Below are positions 1-8,282 of a stretch of 22,172 nucleotides of DNA, piece by piece. This DNA is from CAYFUG01 sp964346295. GTDB lineage: Bacteria; Patescibacteriota; Minisyncoccia; Moranbacterales; DUUL01. The notes under the pieces are model-generated. The model did not search any database, was not told where the DNA came from, and worked only from the letters and a program-made list of their open reading frames with translations. The DNA lies in assembly GCA_964346295.1 (NCBI GenBank), contig CAYFUG010000018.1, forward strand, positions 1 to 22,172, written 5' to 3'. The position numbers and the translations under genes were made by a program. Position 1 is the first letter of the stretch. Every line of letters starts with the position of its first letter.

Positions 1-59
1 AATTTCAATAATTAACTCAAGGAAAGTTTAAACAACGCTGGACAATCTAACAACTAAAA

Positions 60-482
60 TTACAAACTAAACAAGAAGTGCCACCACCAATAATAATTCG
101 GTCTTCTTATTACCACCTGAGAATCTTTTGCTTCCTTGGATTCTTCTTGCTTAAGACTCTCACTTGAATCCTGATCACCTCTTACTAATACTAATCGCTC
201 TCCTTCTCTTACTAAATTGAGTTTGTCTTTAATTTCTTTTTCTTTAAAATCATCGGTTTTTAAATAACTAATATATTGCCTGAGGCTTTTGTTTTTTCGA
301 TCAAATTTTTCGATCTCCTTTTCCAAGGAAGCAATCTCTTGATCAATCACCCTCTGCTTCTGGACTTTATCAGAAAGATTATAGCCAATAAACCCTGTTA
401 CTGCCAACATTAAAACCACCAGGCTCCAGTAGCCCCAAGCAAATTTCTTTTTTTTCTTTTTAACCGATTTTTCTTTTCTCAT
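60..482 (-). CDS. Septum formation initiator family protein (DivIC/FtsB-like)
   Basis: The product has 140 residues. It has a short, very Lys-rich cytoplasmic start (residues 1-13), one membrane helix (about 17-35), then a coiled coil (about 40-72) with an Asn-rich heptad (DRKNKSLRQYI), and the family's closing pattern in which KEIKDKLNLVREGE matches the usual ARxKLNLVxxGE. Members of this family are bitopic proteins of the divisome core that pair with FtsL and scaffold FtsQ/DivIB and septal peptidoglycan synthesis. The last 35 residues are a charged Ser/Glu-rich tail ending in Trp/Phe-rich sequence (RRPNYYWWWHFLFSL), unusual for the family. It is the last gene of a minus-strand cluster, separated from the upstream SIMPL gene by 212 bp that contains palindromic repeat copy 1. 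The ATG start is preceded by no Shine-Dalgarno sequence. The family call is fairly sure; FtsB and DivIC cannot be told apart here. Confidence 0.8.
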   Translation of the reverse strand: MRKEKSVKKKKKKFAWGYWSLVVLMLAVTGFIGYNLSDKVQKQRVIDQEIASLEKEIEKFDRKNKSLRQYISYLKTDDFKEKEIKDKLNLVREGERLVLVRGDQDSSESLKQEESKEAKDSQVVIRRPNYYWWWHFLFSL

Positions 483-567
483 TTTAGATTTTGAAACTAG
501 CTCACACTAAAAACCCACAAGCGAGAAACCAAAGCGCACCAGAAACTCTACAAATCCAACACCGCAA

Positions 568-691
568 CCAGATTTTAAAATTTTAGGAAATTTTTAGGAA
601 AAATTGAGCAATGAGTGAGGCGTAGTAGAGCTACAGCGAGAATGAATGGCGGAGATTTTGGCGCCAAAATTTTCAAAATTTGAAGATCTGG
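568..691. repeat. Palindromic element, copy 1
   Basis: This is one of four related elements of about 120 bp. The outer arms are CCAGAT (568-573) and ATCTGG (686-691), continuing inward as AAATTTT / AAATTTT blocks and TTTTTAGG / CCAAAA. The innermost hairpin is GTAG-TAGAG-CTAC, whereas the other copies have GTAC/GTAC, so both sides changed together. The core keeps the family text AGGAAAAAT.GAGC and GGAGATTTT. The right arm ends 3 bp before the stop codon of the SIMPL gene (695-697 on the plus strand). There is no open reading frame and no T-run typical of a terminator. Confidence 0.85.
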
Positions 692-694
692 GGC

Positions 695-1471
695 CTACTC
701 GATGCCGAAAACAATACTGATCCTCGCCTCAATCTCCAATTGACCGGATGGCAAATCAGTGCCGCCAGCTCCTCGACCAGCCACCATGTCTGCTTCCATA
801 GCAAAATTTTGTCTCATGAGTGTAATGCCGTAATCTACACTGGATTCAGAAATACTCACCGGCTTTTGCAATTTAAGACCTCCCAATCTTGCCAATTCTT
901 GAGCTTTTTGCTGGGCCTTCTGGTAGGCCAACTCTCGCGCCGAAGTAAAGTATTCCGTTTTATCCTCAATGTCAAAAGTTAGAGAATTGATTACCACCTC
1001 ATTGATTTCGCTAATTTCGTCGATGATTTGAGTGGCTCGTTGCATATCTCGGTCTACTCCAGCCACCTTAAAAGAAAGATTTTGACTGGCTCGCTGACCT
1101 TTAAGTACTCGCCGGCTGTTGGTGTATTCGTATTCCGGATGAATGGAAAGATTGGTGGTTTTAATATCCTCTTCTCGCAAGCCGGCTCCCAAAAGAATCT
1201 CCTTAATACTAGCCACATCTTCATTGACTTCTTCCAGGGCTAACGAAGTAGTGCGTTCTGTTTTAGAGACGCCCACTCGCATTTGCAAAACATCCGGCTT
1301 GGCAAACACCTTCCCCTCTCCCGCCACCGAAATAGAGTTTACCAATTCTCCATTTTTAGTTACTCCAGAATCCACATTCCGTACCGAAAAATCCCCTTGG
1401 GAGAGCAAATAAGCTCCGCCTAACAGGGCCGCCGCCAGCACTAAAGTGCCCGCAAAATGATCTGCTTTCAT
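695..1471 (-). CDS. SIMPL domain-containing protein (DUF541, YggE-like)
   Basis: The product has 258 residues. It has an N-terminal hydrophobic segment (about residues 7-24) that should act as a signal anchor, followed by the SIMPL (DUF541) fold over about 46-250. Family hallmarks are the opening ISVAGEGKVFAKPDVLQMRVGV, the phrase LREEDIKTTNLSIHPEYEY, and the helical ARELAYQKAQQKAQELARL stretch. YggE/BP26-type SIMPL proteins form oligomeric rings in the periplasm or on the surface; E. coli YggE is linked to oxidative-stress tolerance, but the biochemical function is unknown. Its start lies only 4 bp after the glycosyltransferase stop, so the two are almost certainly co-transcribed. The protein is probably exported or anchored outside the membrane. 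No Shine-Dalgarno sequence precedes the ATG. Confidence 0.88.
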   Translation of the reverse strand: MKADHFAGTLVLAAALLGGAYLLSQGDFSVRNVDSGVTKNGELVNSISVAGEGKVFAKPDVLQMRVGVSKTERTTSLALEEVNEDVASIKEILLGAGLREEDIKTTNLSIHPEYEYTNSRRVLKGQRASQNLSFKVAGVDRDMQRATQIIDEISEINEVVINSLTFDIEDKTEYFTSARELAYQKAQQKAQELARLGGLKLQKPVSISESSVDYGITLMRQNFAMEADMVAGRGAGGTDLPSGQLEIEARISIVFGIE

Positions 1472-1475
1472 AATT

Positions 1476-2195
1476 TTATTTTAAATTTTTAGAATTTACA
1501 CCAAAATAATCAAATAACTTGTCACTGTCCCAAGCCTGCTTTTTAAAGCGTTTCTGCCAACTTTCTTTATTTTTAGCCCAAGCCCACACTTTGGCTTTTC
1601 GAGCAAAAACTACCCTTCCTAATTTTTCTAGAACCAAGGACAAATACAGATCTTCTGCCCAATAATTAAGCAGCAAGGATTTTCTCAAGGGAATCAGACC
1701 TTTTAGACCCCCCCCTTTCTCATAATCTTTTTTGCGACAAGCAAAATTTGCTCCCCAAAAGAAAAAGTGGTGATCTCGCTTAAAAACTGGACTCCAAAAG
1801 AAAAATGTCCAACTCATCAATCGAGCTAGTAAACTTCCTCGCATGGCTACATATCCACCCACCCCGACAACCTTGGGATCCTTAAGCAGCCCAACCAACT
1901 CCTTAAGCCAATTTTTATCTGCATAAGCATCCCCATCTAGAAACGCCACCACCTCACTCTTAGCCTCCTCAAAACCTTTCATCCGAGCATAAACCGTCCC
2001 AGACGGGTTTCCCAGATCTATTATTTTTACCTCAGAAAACTGCTTCGCTAATGAAATCGTCTCATCATCACACAGATGAGCAATTAAAATCACCTCTGCC
2101 GGTTTCAGACTCTGTTTTGATAAAGAACTCAAGCATCTTTTAATATACTTCTCCTCATTATGCGCTACCACCACTACAGAAATTTTATTCCCCAT
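1476..2195 (-). CDS. Family 2 glycosyltransferase
   Basis: The product has 239 residues with a GT-A fold of family 2. The opening strand and loop ISVVVVAHNEEKYIKRCLSS binds the nucleotide-sugar, the metal-binding DxD motif is DGD at residues 87-89, and the probable catalytic-base motif is ED at 181-182 in WAEDLYLSLVL. An acceptor-binding segment (WGANFACRKKDYEKGG, about 147-162) precedes it. There is no clear transmembrane helix, only hydrophobic aromatic patches (FFFW) near 130-147, so it is probably peripheral. Family 2 enzymes transfer sugars to lipid carriers, polysaccharides or proteins; the substrate cannot be read from sequence. The gene sits 26 bp after the HAD phosphatase and 4 bp before the SIMPL gene. 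The N-terminal NEE and DGD signatures make the family secure. Confidence 0.9.
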   Translation of the reverse strand: MGNKISVVVVAHNEEKYIKRCLSSLSKQSLKPAEVILIAHLCDDETISLAKQFSEVKIIDLGNPSGTVYARMKGFEEAKSEVVAFLDGDAYADKNWLKELVGLLKDPKVVGVGGYVAMRGSLLARLMSWTFFFWSPVFKRDHHFFFWGANFACRKKDYEKGGGLKGLIPLRKSLLLNYWAEDLYLSLVLEKLGRVVFARKAKVWAWAKNKESWQKRFKKQAWDSDKLFDYFGVNSKNLK

Positions 2196-2221
2196 AAAAA
2201 CTTGCGTTTAACTCAGAAAAG

Positions 2222-2890
2222 TCACACCAATTGGATCACCTCCCCAAAATCCTTCGCTTCCCAATCCGCCACTTTCATCACCTCTTTGCGATAAACATTC
2301 TCAGTGAAGGCTCCAAACTCCTCCGCTGTTCCATATTTTTTAACTTCGTAATCCGTCCAACCATCTCCCAGCATCACCGTTTCGCCTTTTAAGTTAAGAG
2401 CTCGCACTGCTTTTACCTTACCCTGCTCCTGACACAACAGGTTAGCCTGATCTACCCCGATTATATCACCCTGTTGATTAAAGACAAATTGGTTAGCCAA
2501 AACATGCTCTCGCTTAAGGCCTAACTGGTCCGTCACCGGTTCAATCACCTCCGTAAAACCCCCAGAAAGCACCCATACTCGCTCTCGATTTTTCTTGATC
2601 CACTCTCGAACTTCTTGAGTGGCAAGAGAAGGAGTCAGGCTGTTTTTAGCTTTTTCAATTAGCTGATTCAGATGCTCTCGATTGGCCGAAAACAGCGCCA
2701 AGCGCCGACTCAAAGATTCCGGAAAGCTAATCCTGCCTTCCATCCCCGCTTGGGTAATTTCTCCTACCTCAGTCAAAATCACCTCTTTGCGAGAATTGCC
2801 TTCCAGGGCAATTTGCGCCAATTCTTCCAACGCCTCAATCGTCACCAGAGTGCTATCAAAATCGATTATTAGATTGGTTTTTGTTTTCAT
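2222..2890 (-). CDS. serB: HAD-superfamily phosphatase, phosphoserine phosphatase-like
   Basis: The product has 222 residues and a complete set of HAD motifs. Motif I is DFDST (nucleophile Asp10, acid/base Asp12), followed by Glu19, which in SerB enzymes helps bind the substrate amino group. Motif II is LSGG (Ser109), motif III a lysine in GKVK (about 158-160), and motif IV GDGWTD (175-180) for Mg binding. The helical cap lies between about residues 20 and 85. SerB hydrolyses O-phosphoserine in the last step of serine synthesis; related enzymes act on other small phosphates. No serA or serC gene is nearby, so the substrate is uncertain. It is the first gene of the minus-strand cluster with the glycosyltransferase and SIMPL genes. 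It ends in TGA, showing that TGA is a stop here. Confidence 0.75.
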   Translation of the reverse strand: MKTKTNLIIDFDSTLVTIEALEELAQIALEGNSRKEVILTEVGEITQAGMEGRISFPESLSRRLALFSANREHLNQLIEKAKNSLTPSLATQEVREWIKKNRERVWVLSGGFTEVIEPVTDQLGLKREHVLANQFVFNQQGDIIGVDQANLLCQEQGKVKAVRALNLKGETVMLGDGWTDYEVKKYGTAEEFGAFTENVYRKEVMKVADWEAKDFGEVIQLV

Positions 2891-2898
2891 TATTTTTA

Positions 2899-3017
2899 GG
2901 ACTTACATGTTTGAGTGAATTTTTAGGAAAAATCGAGCATTGAGCGAGGCGTACTGGATAGTACAGTAAGCGAAAAGCGGAGATTTTGACACCAAAAGTC
3001 GCCAAACGCGTAAGTCC
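2899..3017. repeat. Palindromic element, copy 2
   Basis: The terminal inverted repeat is GGACTTAC (2899-2906) and GTAAGTCC (3010-3017), extended on both sides to TTAGGACTTAC / GTAAGTCCTAA. Inner pairings are GTTTG / CAAAC, TTTTTAGG / CCAAAA, AAAATC / GATTTT and the central GTACT-GGAT-AGTAC hairpin. It starts 9 bp upstream of the HAD phosphatase start codon, so it would lie in that gene's promoter or leader. It has the same core as the copies at 568, 6763 and 10501 but different outer arms. Confidence 0.87.
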
Positions 3018-3037
3018 TAATTTTTATTAAAACGAGT

Positions 3038-3164
3038 TGTCATCCCGAGTACCTTATCCACCAAAGCTTTAGCGAAGGAGGAAGTCGAGAGATCTTATAT
3101 TAATTCTTTCTCCTTGCTAAAAACTAAGATTCCTCGATTCCGCTTTGCTCCAGTCGGAACGACA
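3038..3164. repeat. Long imperfect palindrome of a dispersed-repeat type
   Basis: The ends are TGTCATCCCGAGT (3038-3050) and CAGTCGGAACGACA (3151-3164), which pair with few mismatches. The inner arms GAAGTCGAGAGATCTTA (3081-3097) and TAAGATTCCTCGATTC (3125-3140) also pair. The text resembles the GTCATCCCGAG...GGATCT...GGAATGACA palindromes scattered between genes in many unrelated bacterial genomes. It differs from the 120-bp family next to it. It lies 19 bp from the RND pump stop codon and may act as a 3' end structure; no coding potential was seen. Confidence 0.7.
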
Positions 3165-3183
3165 GATATCTTGCTGGAAAAAC

Positions 3184-6100
3184 TTATTCTGATCCTTCTT
3201 TTTTCAAATCTTTAGCATGAAAACTCACATAAGCAGTTGGAATTATTACCAAAGTCAACATGGTAGAAAAAGTCAGACCAAAGATAATAGAAGCCCCTAG
3301 GTTACGCCAAATCGGCTCAGAAATGGAAAGAGGAAGAAGTCCAAAAACTGTAGTAATGGTGGTGAGGAAAATTGGCTGAAAACGCATCTTTCCGGCACTC
3401 CGGGCCGCCTCCACGATCTTCTTGCCTCGGCCTCGCTCCTTGTTGATTTGGTCAATCAGGATAATAGCATCGTTCACTACAATTCCGCTCAAAGAGACAA
3501 TTCCAATGAAAGCCGGGATGTCCAAAGTCATCCGAAAGATTGTCATCCCCCAAAATACTCCGATCAAAGCCAAAGGAATAGTGAAGACAATCAATAACAT
3601 TTGCTTGTAGGAATTGAATTGCAACACCAAAATAAAAATAATTAAGAGCACTCCTAAAAACATCTTTAGGAGCATGTCAATGTAAACTGCTTGAAGTTCT
3701 TGAGCCTCCCCGCCGTAGATTAGCTGATAACCGGATGGCAATTGCATCTGCTCTAAATTCTCCCGTAATTGCTGGTTGATTAACGCTGCATTGCCCCCCT
3801 CAGTATCAGCCGTAATCGCCACTATTCGCTCATTGTCCCGCCGGGTGATAGTAGAAAGGGCCGAAGAAAATCGCACTTCTCCCAACTCAGAAATAGCAAA
3901 AACTTCTCCTCGCTGATTAGTTACTGTCAAATCTCGTAAGTCTTCGATGCTGCTCAACTGCTCATCTGGTGCCTCCACGCTAATCTTGATCTCCTCCCCC
4001 TCTCGAGTAATATCAGTACTATCATTGCCGGCGATAGCATTACGCAATTCTCCCGCTACTTGTATCACGCTTAATCCTCGCTGAGCCATCACCTCCCGAT
4101 TAGGAATAAACACAAATTCCCCCGGGGAAAGGCTAAGAGAGGTTTTAATATCAATAGTGGTAGGAATTTTTTCCACTTCCGCCTTAATTTCTTCCGCTAA
4201 GTCCTCCAATACTAAAAGATCCGGTCCGGCCACCCGCACTTCCACCGGCTCGCCAGCAGGAGGACCGGATTCTTGCTGAAGAAAAGAAACCTCCCCCTCC
4301 GTAACCTTCCTCTCCAATTCCTCTCTTAAGCTGGTCACAATCTCTTGGCTAGTTCGCTCTCGTTCATCAGTGTCAATCAAGTTGACGCGAATAAACGCTC
4401 GATTGCTGCTACCAGTGTTGCCTCCGCTACTGCTACCATCCGCTCCAATCGAAGCTCCTACATTAGAGGCAAAATTTTCAATCTCCGGAACTTCTCTCAA
4501 TTGACTCTCCAGCTTTTGAGATACTTTATCCGTCCGTTCTAGAACTGTACCACTAGGTAATTTAAGATTTATATAAAACCAGTCACCGTCCTCCTGACCA
4601 AAGGCTTGAGTTTTCAGAAATCCGGAAATTGGCAAAATAAAAGTCAAGAGTAGGACTGCCCAACCTCCCCAAATCAACCAACGCCGTCGAGACTTATTCT
4701 GGAGAATCTCTGGCATCAAATCATAGTAACGCCCGGAAATCCGACTAAAGGTTCGACTAGCCCACCGCTCCTTGCGTGGCTTAGACTTAATTCTAATTCT
4801 ACGACGCTTTCCTTCTCCCACCGCTTCTTTTACCTTCACCGGCTTAACTAAATAAGAAGCTACTGCCGGCACAATCGACACTGCCACAAACAAACCCGAG
4901 AATAAAGTAGCGATTACTACCATCGGAATGGTTCGCATAAATTGCCCAAAAATCCCTTCTACAAAAAGCAAAGGGAAAAAAGCTGCCACCGTAGTAAGCA
5001 TTCCAGAAAACAAGGGCGAGAAAAACTCCCGAATAGTAGAAATGGCCGCTTGATAACCAGTGAGACCAAACTTAGCCACCCTTTCGTAAATACCTTCCAC
5101 AATCACAATGGCACTATCCACCAAAATTCCCAGAGCTAAAACCAAAGAAAACAAGGAAATGAAATTAAAACTCACTCCCATAAAAGACATTGCGATAAAA
5201 GCAATAAAAAAAGAAAAGGGAATAGAAAGTCCTGCCAGAAGAGCCTCCTTCCAACCTAAAAAAATAAACAGTAAAATTAAAATTAAAATCACCGTTTGAC
5301 TTCCGTTACTCACCAAAGTGCCAATACTCTCTTCCACATAAACCGACATATCGTTGGTGACTTCTGCGGTAACCTCTTCCGGATAGTCCTCTCCTCGCCC
5401 CTCTTCAATCCGGTTACGAACTTCTTTGGCCAGTCCAGTCACATCGCCTCCGGTTTTTTTGTAAACTTGCAAAGAAACCGCTTCGGTAGGGACTGATCCA
5501 TTTTGAGAAAAACGCGACCGACTGGTTTCTTCAGCAAAGCCCTCTCTCACCTGAGCCACATCCTCTAGATAAACCACCTGCCCAGTATTAATGGTTTTTC
5601 CAATGGGAAGTGAAGCTACTTCAAAAGCATCCTGGAATTTCCCTGCTACTCGGATATTGTAACGAGAAGAATCTAACTCGATGGATCCCAAAGGAAAATT
5701 GACATTATTAGCCTTCAAAGTGGAGACTACTCCACTCACTGACAATCCCATCTGACTCAACTTCTCTTGATCCATCTCCACATCGATAATTCGCTCCCCT
5801 CCTCCCACAATCACTACCTCAGAAACAAAAGGTACTCCTTTCACTCGATCTTTGAGGTCTTCGGCAAAATCCTTCAAATCCGCCACATCATACTGATCAG
5901 AAGTGAGGGAAATTTCTACTATCGGCTGGTCGTTGATATTAATCTCCATCACCTGAGGATCTTCAGCATCCTCCGGCAAGCCAGGCTTAGCCCGCTCCAC
6001 CTTGTCTTTAAGGCTATCGATTGACTCATCCAAATCTTCTCCCGCTTCAAATTCTACGGTGATAGAAGAAAAACCTAAGCTACTACTGGAATCCATTCTT

Positions 6101-6462
6101 TTTACTCCCGAAAGATCAGAAAGTTCACTCTCTAGTTCCTTGGTCACTTGCTCTTCCACGTCCAAAGGCGAAGCCCCCGGATAAGGCGTCATCACTAAAG
6201 CGATCGGAATCTCCACCTCCGGATTAAGCTCTTTGGGAATCTCGGTAATGGTAGTCAGTCCAAACACCAACAAGGCCGCGATCAACAAAAAAGTCAACTT
6301 GCTTTTACGAACCCAAAACACCCAAGGCGAGCCCTCGTATTCTCGAACTTCATCAATCAGGCGCTTTTTTTGCTGCTCCAAGTCCTTGGGAATCTCTGCT
6401 TCTGGCGCTGCTTCTTCTGAGGAGCTCAAATCATCATTACGATCAGTAGAATTTTTTTTCAT
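3184..6462 (-). CDS. RND-family efflux pump permease (AcrB/HAE1-like)
   Basis: The product has 1092 residues, close to the usual 1020-1060 plus a 45-residue charged N-terminal extension before the first helix (about 52-70). Two repeats, each with one helix, a large extracytoplasmic porter region and five more helices, are evident. The TM4 motif is LGILVDSAIVIVEGIYERV, with Asp449 at the place of AcrB Asp407 and Ser450 where AcrB has a second Asp. TM10 reads GIVSLSGIVVNDAIILID, with Asn997-Asp998 in place of the AcrB lysine site. These replacements are seen in other HAE1-like pumps of the AcrB/CzcA superfamily. Such pumps use proton-motive force to expel drugs, lipids or other compounds. The upstream membrane fusion protein gene is the natural partner. 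No outer-membrane TolC-like gene is in the window. Substrate unknown. Confidence 0.93.
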   Translation of the reverse strand: MKKNSTDRNDDLSSSEEAAPEAEIPKDLEQQKKRLIDEVREYEGSPWVFWVRKSKLTFLLIAALLVFGLTTITEIPKELNPEVEIPIALVMTPYPGASPLDVEEQVTKELESELSDLSGVKRMDSSSSLGFSSITVEFEAGEDLDESIDSLKDKVERAKPGLPEDAEDPQVMEININDQPIVEISLTSDQYDVADLKDFAEDLKDRVKGVPFVSEVVIVGGGERIIDVEMDQEKLSQMGLSVSGVVSTLKANNVNFPLGSIELDSSRYNIRVAGKFQDAFEVASLPIGKTINTGQVVYLEDVAQVREGFAEETSRSRFSQNGSVPTEAVSLQVYKKTGGDVTGLAKEVRNRIEEGRGEDYPEEVTAEVTNDMSVYVEESIGTLVSNGSQTVILILILLFIFLGWKEALLAGLSIPFSFFIAFIAMSFMGVSFNFISLFSLVLALGILVDSAIVIVEGIYERVAKFGLTGYQAAISTIREFFSPLFSGMLTTVAAFFPLLFVEGIFGQFMRTIPMVVIATLFSGLFVAVSIVPAVASYLVKPVKVKEAVGEGKRRRIRIKSKPRKERWASRTFSRISGRYYDLMPEILQNKSRRRWLIWGGWAVLLLTFILPISGFLKTQAFGQEDGDWFYINLKLPSGTVLERTDKVSQKLESQLREVPEIENFASNVGASIGADGSSSGGNTGSSNRAFIRVNLIDTDERERTSQEIVTSLREELERKVTEGEVSFLQQESGPPAGEPVEVRVAGPDLLVLEDLAEEIKAEVEKIPTTIDIKTSLSLSPGEFVFIPNREVMAQRGLSVIQVAGELRNAIAGNDSTDITREGEEIKISVEAPDEQLSSIEDLRDLTVTNQRGEVFAISELGEVRFSSALSTITRRDNERIVAITADTEGGNAALINQQLRENLEQMQLPSGYQLIYGGEAQELQAVYIDMLLKMFLGVLLIIFILVLQFNSYKQMLLIVFTIPLALIGVFWGMTIFRMTLDIPAFIGIVSLSGIVVNDAIILIDQINKERGRGKKIVEAARSAGKMRFQPIFLTTITTVFGLLPLSISEPIWRNLGASIIFGLTFSTMLTLVIIPTAYVSFHAKDLKKEGSE

Positions 6463-6536
6463 AAAAGAAATTATTTGAATTTACCTTAAAACTGAACCTG
6501 GATCCTAAATGAGGACAAAACCCACCTAACAGTCCC

Positions 6537-6566
6537 ATATTAGGCTGTTTTGTTTTACCAGTGCAA
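6537..6566 (-). promoter_or_regulatory. Possible internal promoter for the RND pump gene
   Basis: Read on the minus strand, TTGCAC (6561-6566) is followed after 18 bp by TAATAT (6537-6542), a reasonable sigma-70 type pair about 75-100 bp before the pump start. With the 425-bp gap from the fusion protein gene, this suggests the pump may be transcribed separately. Pattern match only. Confidence 0.4.
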
Positions 6567-6611
6567 CAGATCCTCCTGAGAACAAATTACAAGAATCTCC
6601 CAGCACTAAAC

Positions 6612-6720
6612 CCTAGGACTTTCAAATTCTAGGAAAGCTCTGTGCTTTCGCTGGTCGGGAGTTGTACTCCCGACCTAGCATTCCGCACAATTCCGGTCGG
6701 AGCTAAAAGCACCGACCAGC
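6612..6720. repeat. Inverted-repeat cluster with a partial arm of the 120-bp family
   Basis: TAGGACTTTCAAATTCTAGGA (6612-6632) closely matches the left arm of copy 4 (TAGGACTTCCAAATTTTAGGA). It is followed by a perfect 10-bp hairpin, GGTCGGGAGT-TGT-ACTCCCGACC (6653-6675). A competing long pairing joins GCTGGTCGG (6650-6658) and CCGACCAGC (6712-6720), and a further one joins GTGCTTT (6642-6648) and AAAGCAC (6706-6712). These pairings exclude one another. Together with copy 3 they fill most of the 425-bp gap between the two efflux genes. Confidence 0.7.
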
Positions 6721-6762
6721 AAAAACAACCAGCCATCAAGCACGAAAATCTAGAGAATCCAG

Positions 6763-6880
6763 GGCTTTCATTTTTGAGTGCGATTTTAGGAAAAACCGAG
6801 GCTTCGCTTGAGCCGTACTGAAGCGTACAGTGAAAGCGAAATGTAGGTTTTGACACCAAAGCGCGCCAAAAATGAAAGTC
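6763..6880. repeat. Palindromic element, copy 3
   Basis: The outer arms are GGCTTTCATTTTTG (6763-6776) and CAAAAATGAAAGTC (6867-6880), with one G-T wobble. Inner pairings are TTTTAGG / CCAAA, AAAACC / GGTTTT (AAAATC / GATTTT in copy 2, a compensated change), TTCGCTT / AAGCGAA and the central GTAC-TGAAGC-GTAC. It ends 7 bp from the stop codon of the membrane fusion protein gene (6888-6890). Confidence 0.86.
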
Positions 6881-6887
6881 TCAGAAC

Positions 6888-8102
6888 CTAGAAACTAACC
6901 AAATCACCGTCCTTTATATTTCTCGCATTCTCCACCACCACCTGCTCCCTGGCTTCTAGCCCAGAAGTTACTTCAATCTGCTTGCCTACCAATTCCCCAG
7001 TTTGAATTTCTCGAGTAACCGCTCGACCTTCTCCTATTACAAAAACTTCTGTTTTGCGCTGTCCAATACTAACCGCCTCAATCGGCAAAAAGAAGCGCCC
7101 CGGCTGACCAGCATCCACTCGCAAACTTAGCCGTACTTGACCGGTCTGATTGGCCTTTCGAGCCAAATTAACTGTTGAAACTACCTTGACTTGATAACGC
7201 TGATTATCCTGAGAGGCAATCGGCGCTTTGGATTCAACTTTAGCCGGAAACCTCTCCCCCGCAATCACAAATTCCACCTGGTCGCCCACTACCACTCGGG
7301 CCGCCTGGAACTGGTTAAGCGTGAACACCGCCTCTAATTGACCCTCTCCCACGATTTGGGCCACCACCGTCCCGGCATTTATATAGTCCCCGGCGCTAAT
7401 CTGATCGCCTTTGGAGGCAATAGTGCCCGCAATGGGAGCAGTTACCAGAGTGTGATTATAACTAATGCGAGCCTGACCCAAGCTCAAGTTTTGCTGATTC
7501 AAAGCCATTCGAGCGGAATTAAGGTTGATCTCGGCCTGCTCTTCGGCCTGGTCTTCTAGGTCCTCGGCATTTTCCAAGTTCTCTTCTGCGATATCCACGG
7601 CTTTCTTGTTTTGGTAAGTAGGATCATCATCGTAACGCTTTTTGGCCTGCTTGAGTTGAGCCTCAGCAATTTCCACTCCATTCTCCGCCAATTCCACGCT
7701 TTTTTCCGCCACTTCTTTAGTGCGTTCTAAGTTATCCTGGGCAATTTGATGATTTTCCCAAGCACTGCCCAAAGCTAAACGAGGGCCATTTTCCTGGTAA
7801 GATTGATCAAACTTGGCAATCACTTCGCCTTTTTTGACTACTTGACCTACCTCAAAGCTAACCTCCTCAACAATCCCAGAATATTGTGCCACCGCAAACG
7901 CTGCGCTCTCCGAAGTAAACAGCACAGTTTTTTCTAGCGTCGCTCGCTTAGAATCCTCCTCTCCTACCGTCATCACTCCCACTTCCTTGGCGATTTCCTC
8001 AGAAATTCCCTCTTCCGCTGGATGCTCTCCCCAAAACCAAGCCGCTAGAACTCCTCCTAAAACTAACACTCCTCCAATAATAGCCAAATATTTTTTACTC
8101 AT
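6888..8102 (-). CDS. Membrane fusion protein (HlyD/RND adaptor family)
   Basis: The product has 404 residues. An N-terminal hydrophobic segment (about 5-23, no lipobox cysteine) anchors it in the membrane. The split lipoyl/barrel-sandwich domain is visible as SGIVEEVSFEVGQVVKKGEVIAKFD (about 75-100) and TAPIAGTIASKGDQISAGDYINAGT (about 222-246). Between them is a helical hairpin rich in Glu, Ala, Lys and Gln (about 105-215), which forms the coiled coil of such adaptors. A beta-barrel domain and a membrane-proximal domain with AVSIGQRKTEVFVIGEG follow. RND adaptors link the pump to an outer channel or, in single-membrane cells, may shape the outward path. Its own promoter candidate lies upstream at 8232-8259. 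It probably works with the pump encoded 425 bp downstream. Confidence 0.92.
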   Translation of the reverse strand: MSKKYLAIIGGVLVLGGVLAAWFWGEHPAEEGISEEIAKEVGVMTVGEEDSKRATLEKTVLFTSESAAFAVAQYSGIVEEVSFEVGQVVKKGEVIAKFDQSYQENGPRLALGSAWENHQIAQDNLERTKEVAEKSVELAENGVEIAEAQLKQAKKRYDDDPTYQNKKAVDIAEENLENAEDLEDQAEEQAEINLNSARMALNQQNLSLGQARISYNHTLVTAPIAGTIASKGDQISAGDYINAGTVVAQIVGEGQLEAVFTLNQFQAARVVVGDQVEFVIAGERFPAKVESKAPIASQDNQRYQVKVVSTVNLARKANQTGQVRLSLRVDAGQPGRFFLPIEAVSIGQRKTEVFVIGEGRAVTREIQTGELVGKQIEVTSGLEAREQVVVENARNIKDGDLVSF

Positions 8103-8231
8103 AACTTCTTAAATTCTAAATTTTTAACTTTCTCAAGAATGTCTTCTCCGGAAACTACCAAAGAAATGCCCCTCTTTATGAGCGGCTTCTCTGCGAGAAA
8201 TTAAAAGCTATTAAAATATTAAACAATCCTT

Positions 8232-8259
8232 ATTATAGATCTTAAAAACTAAAAGTAAA
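8232..8259 (-). promoter_or_regulatory. Sigma-70-like promoter for the efflux module
   Basis: On the minus strand, TTTACT (8254-8259) precedes a perfect TATAAT (8232-8237) by 16 bp. It faces the membrane fusion protein gene and implies a leader of about 120 nt. It is divergent from the promoter at 8283-8311, with little overlap. Confidence 0.6.
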
Positions 8260-8282
8260 GGATTGCATTCTTATTCAAAAGT

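Noticed and set aside
6629..6859. 76-codon minus-strand frame between the efflux genes
   Set aside because: It runs across the inverted repeats and copy 3, with no family similarity or start context.
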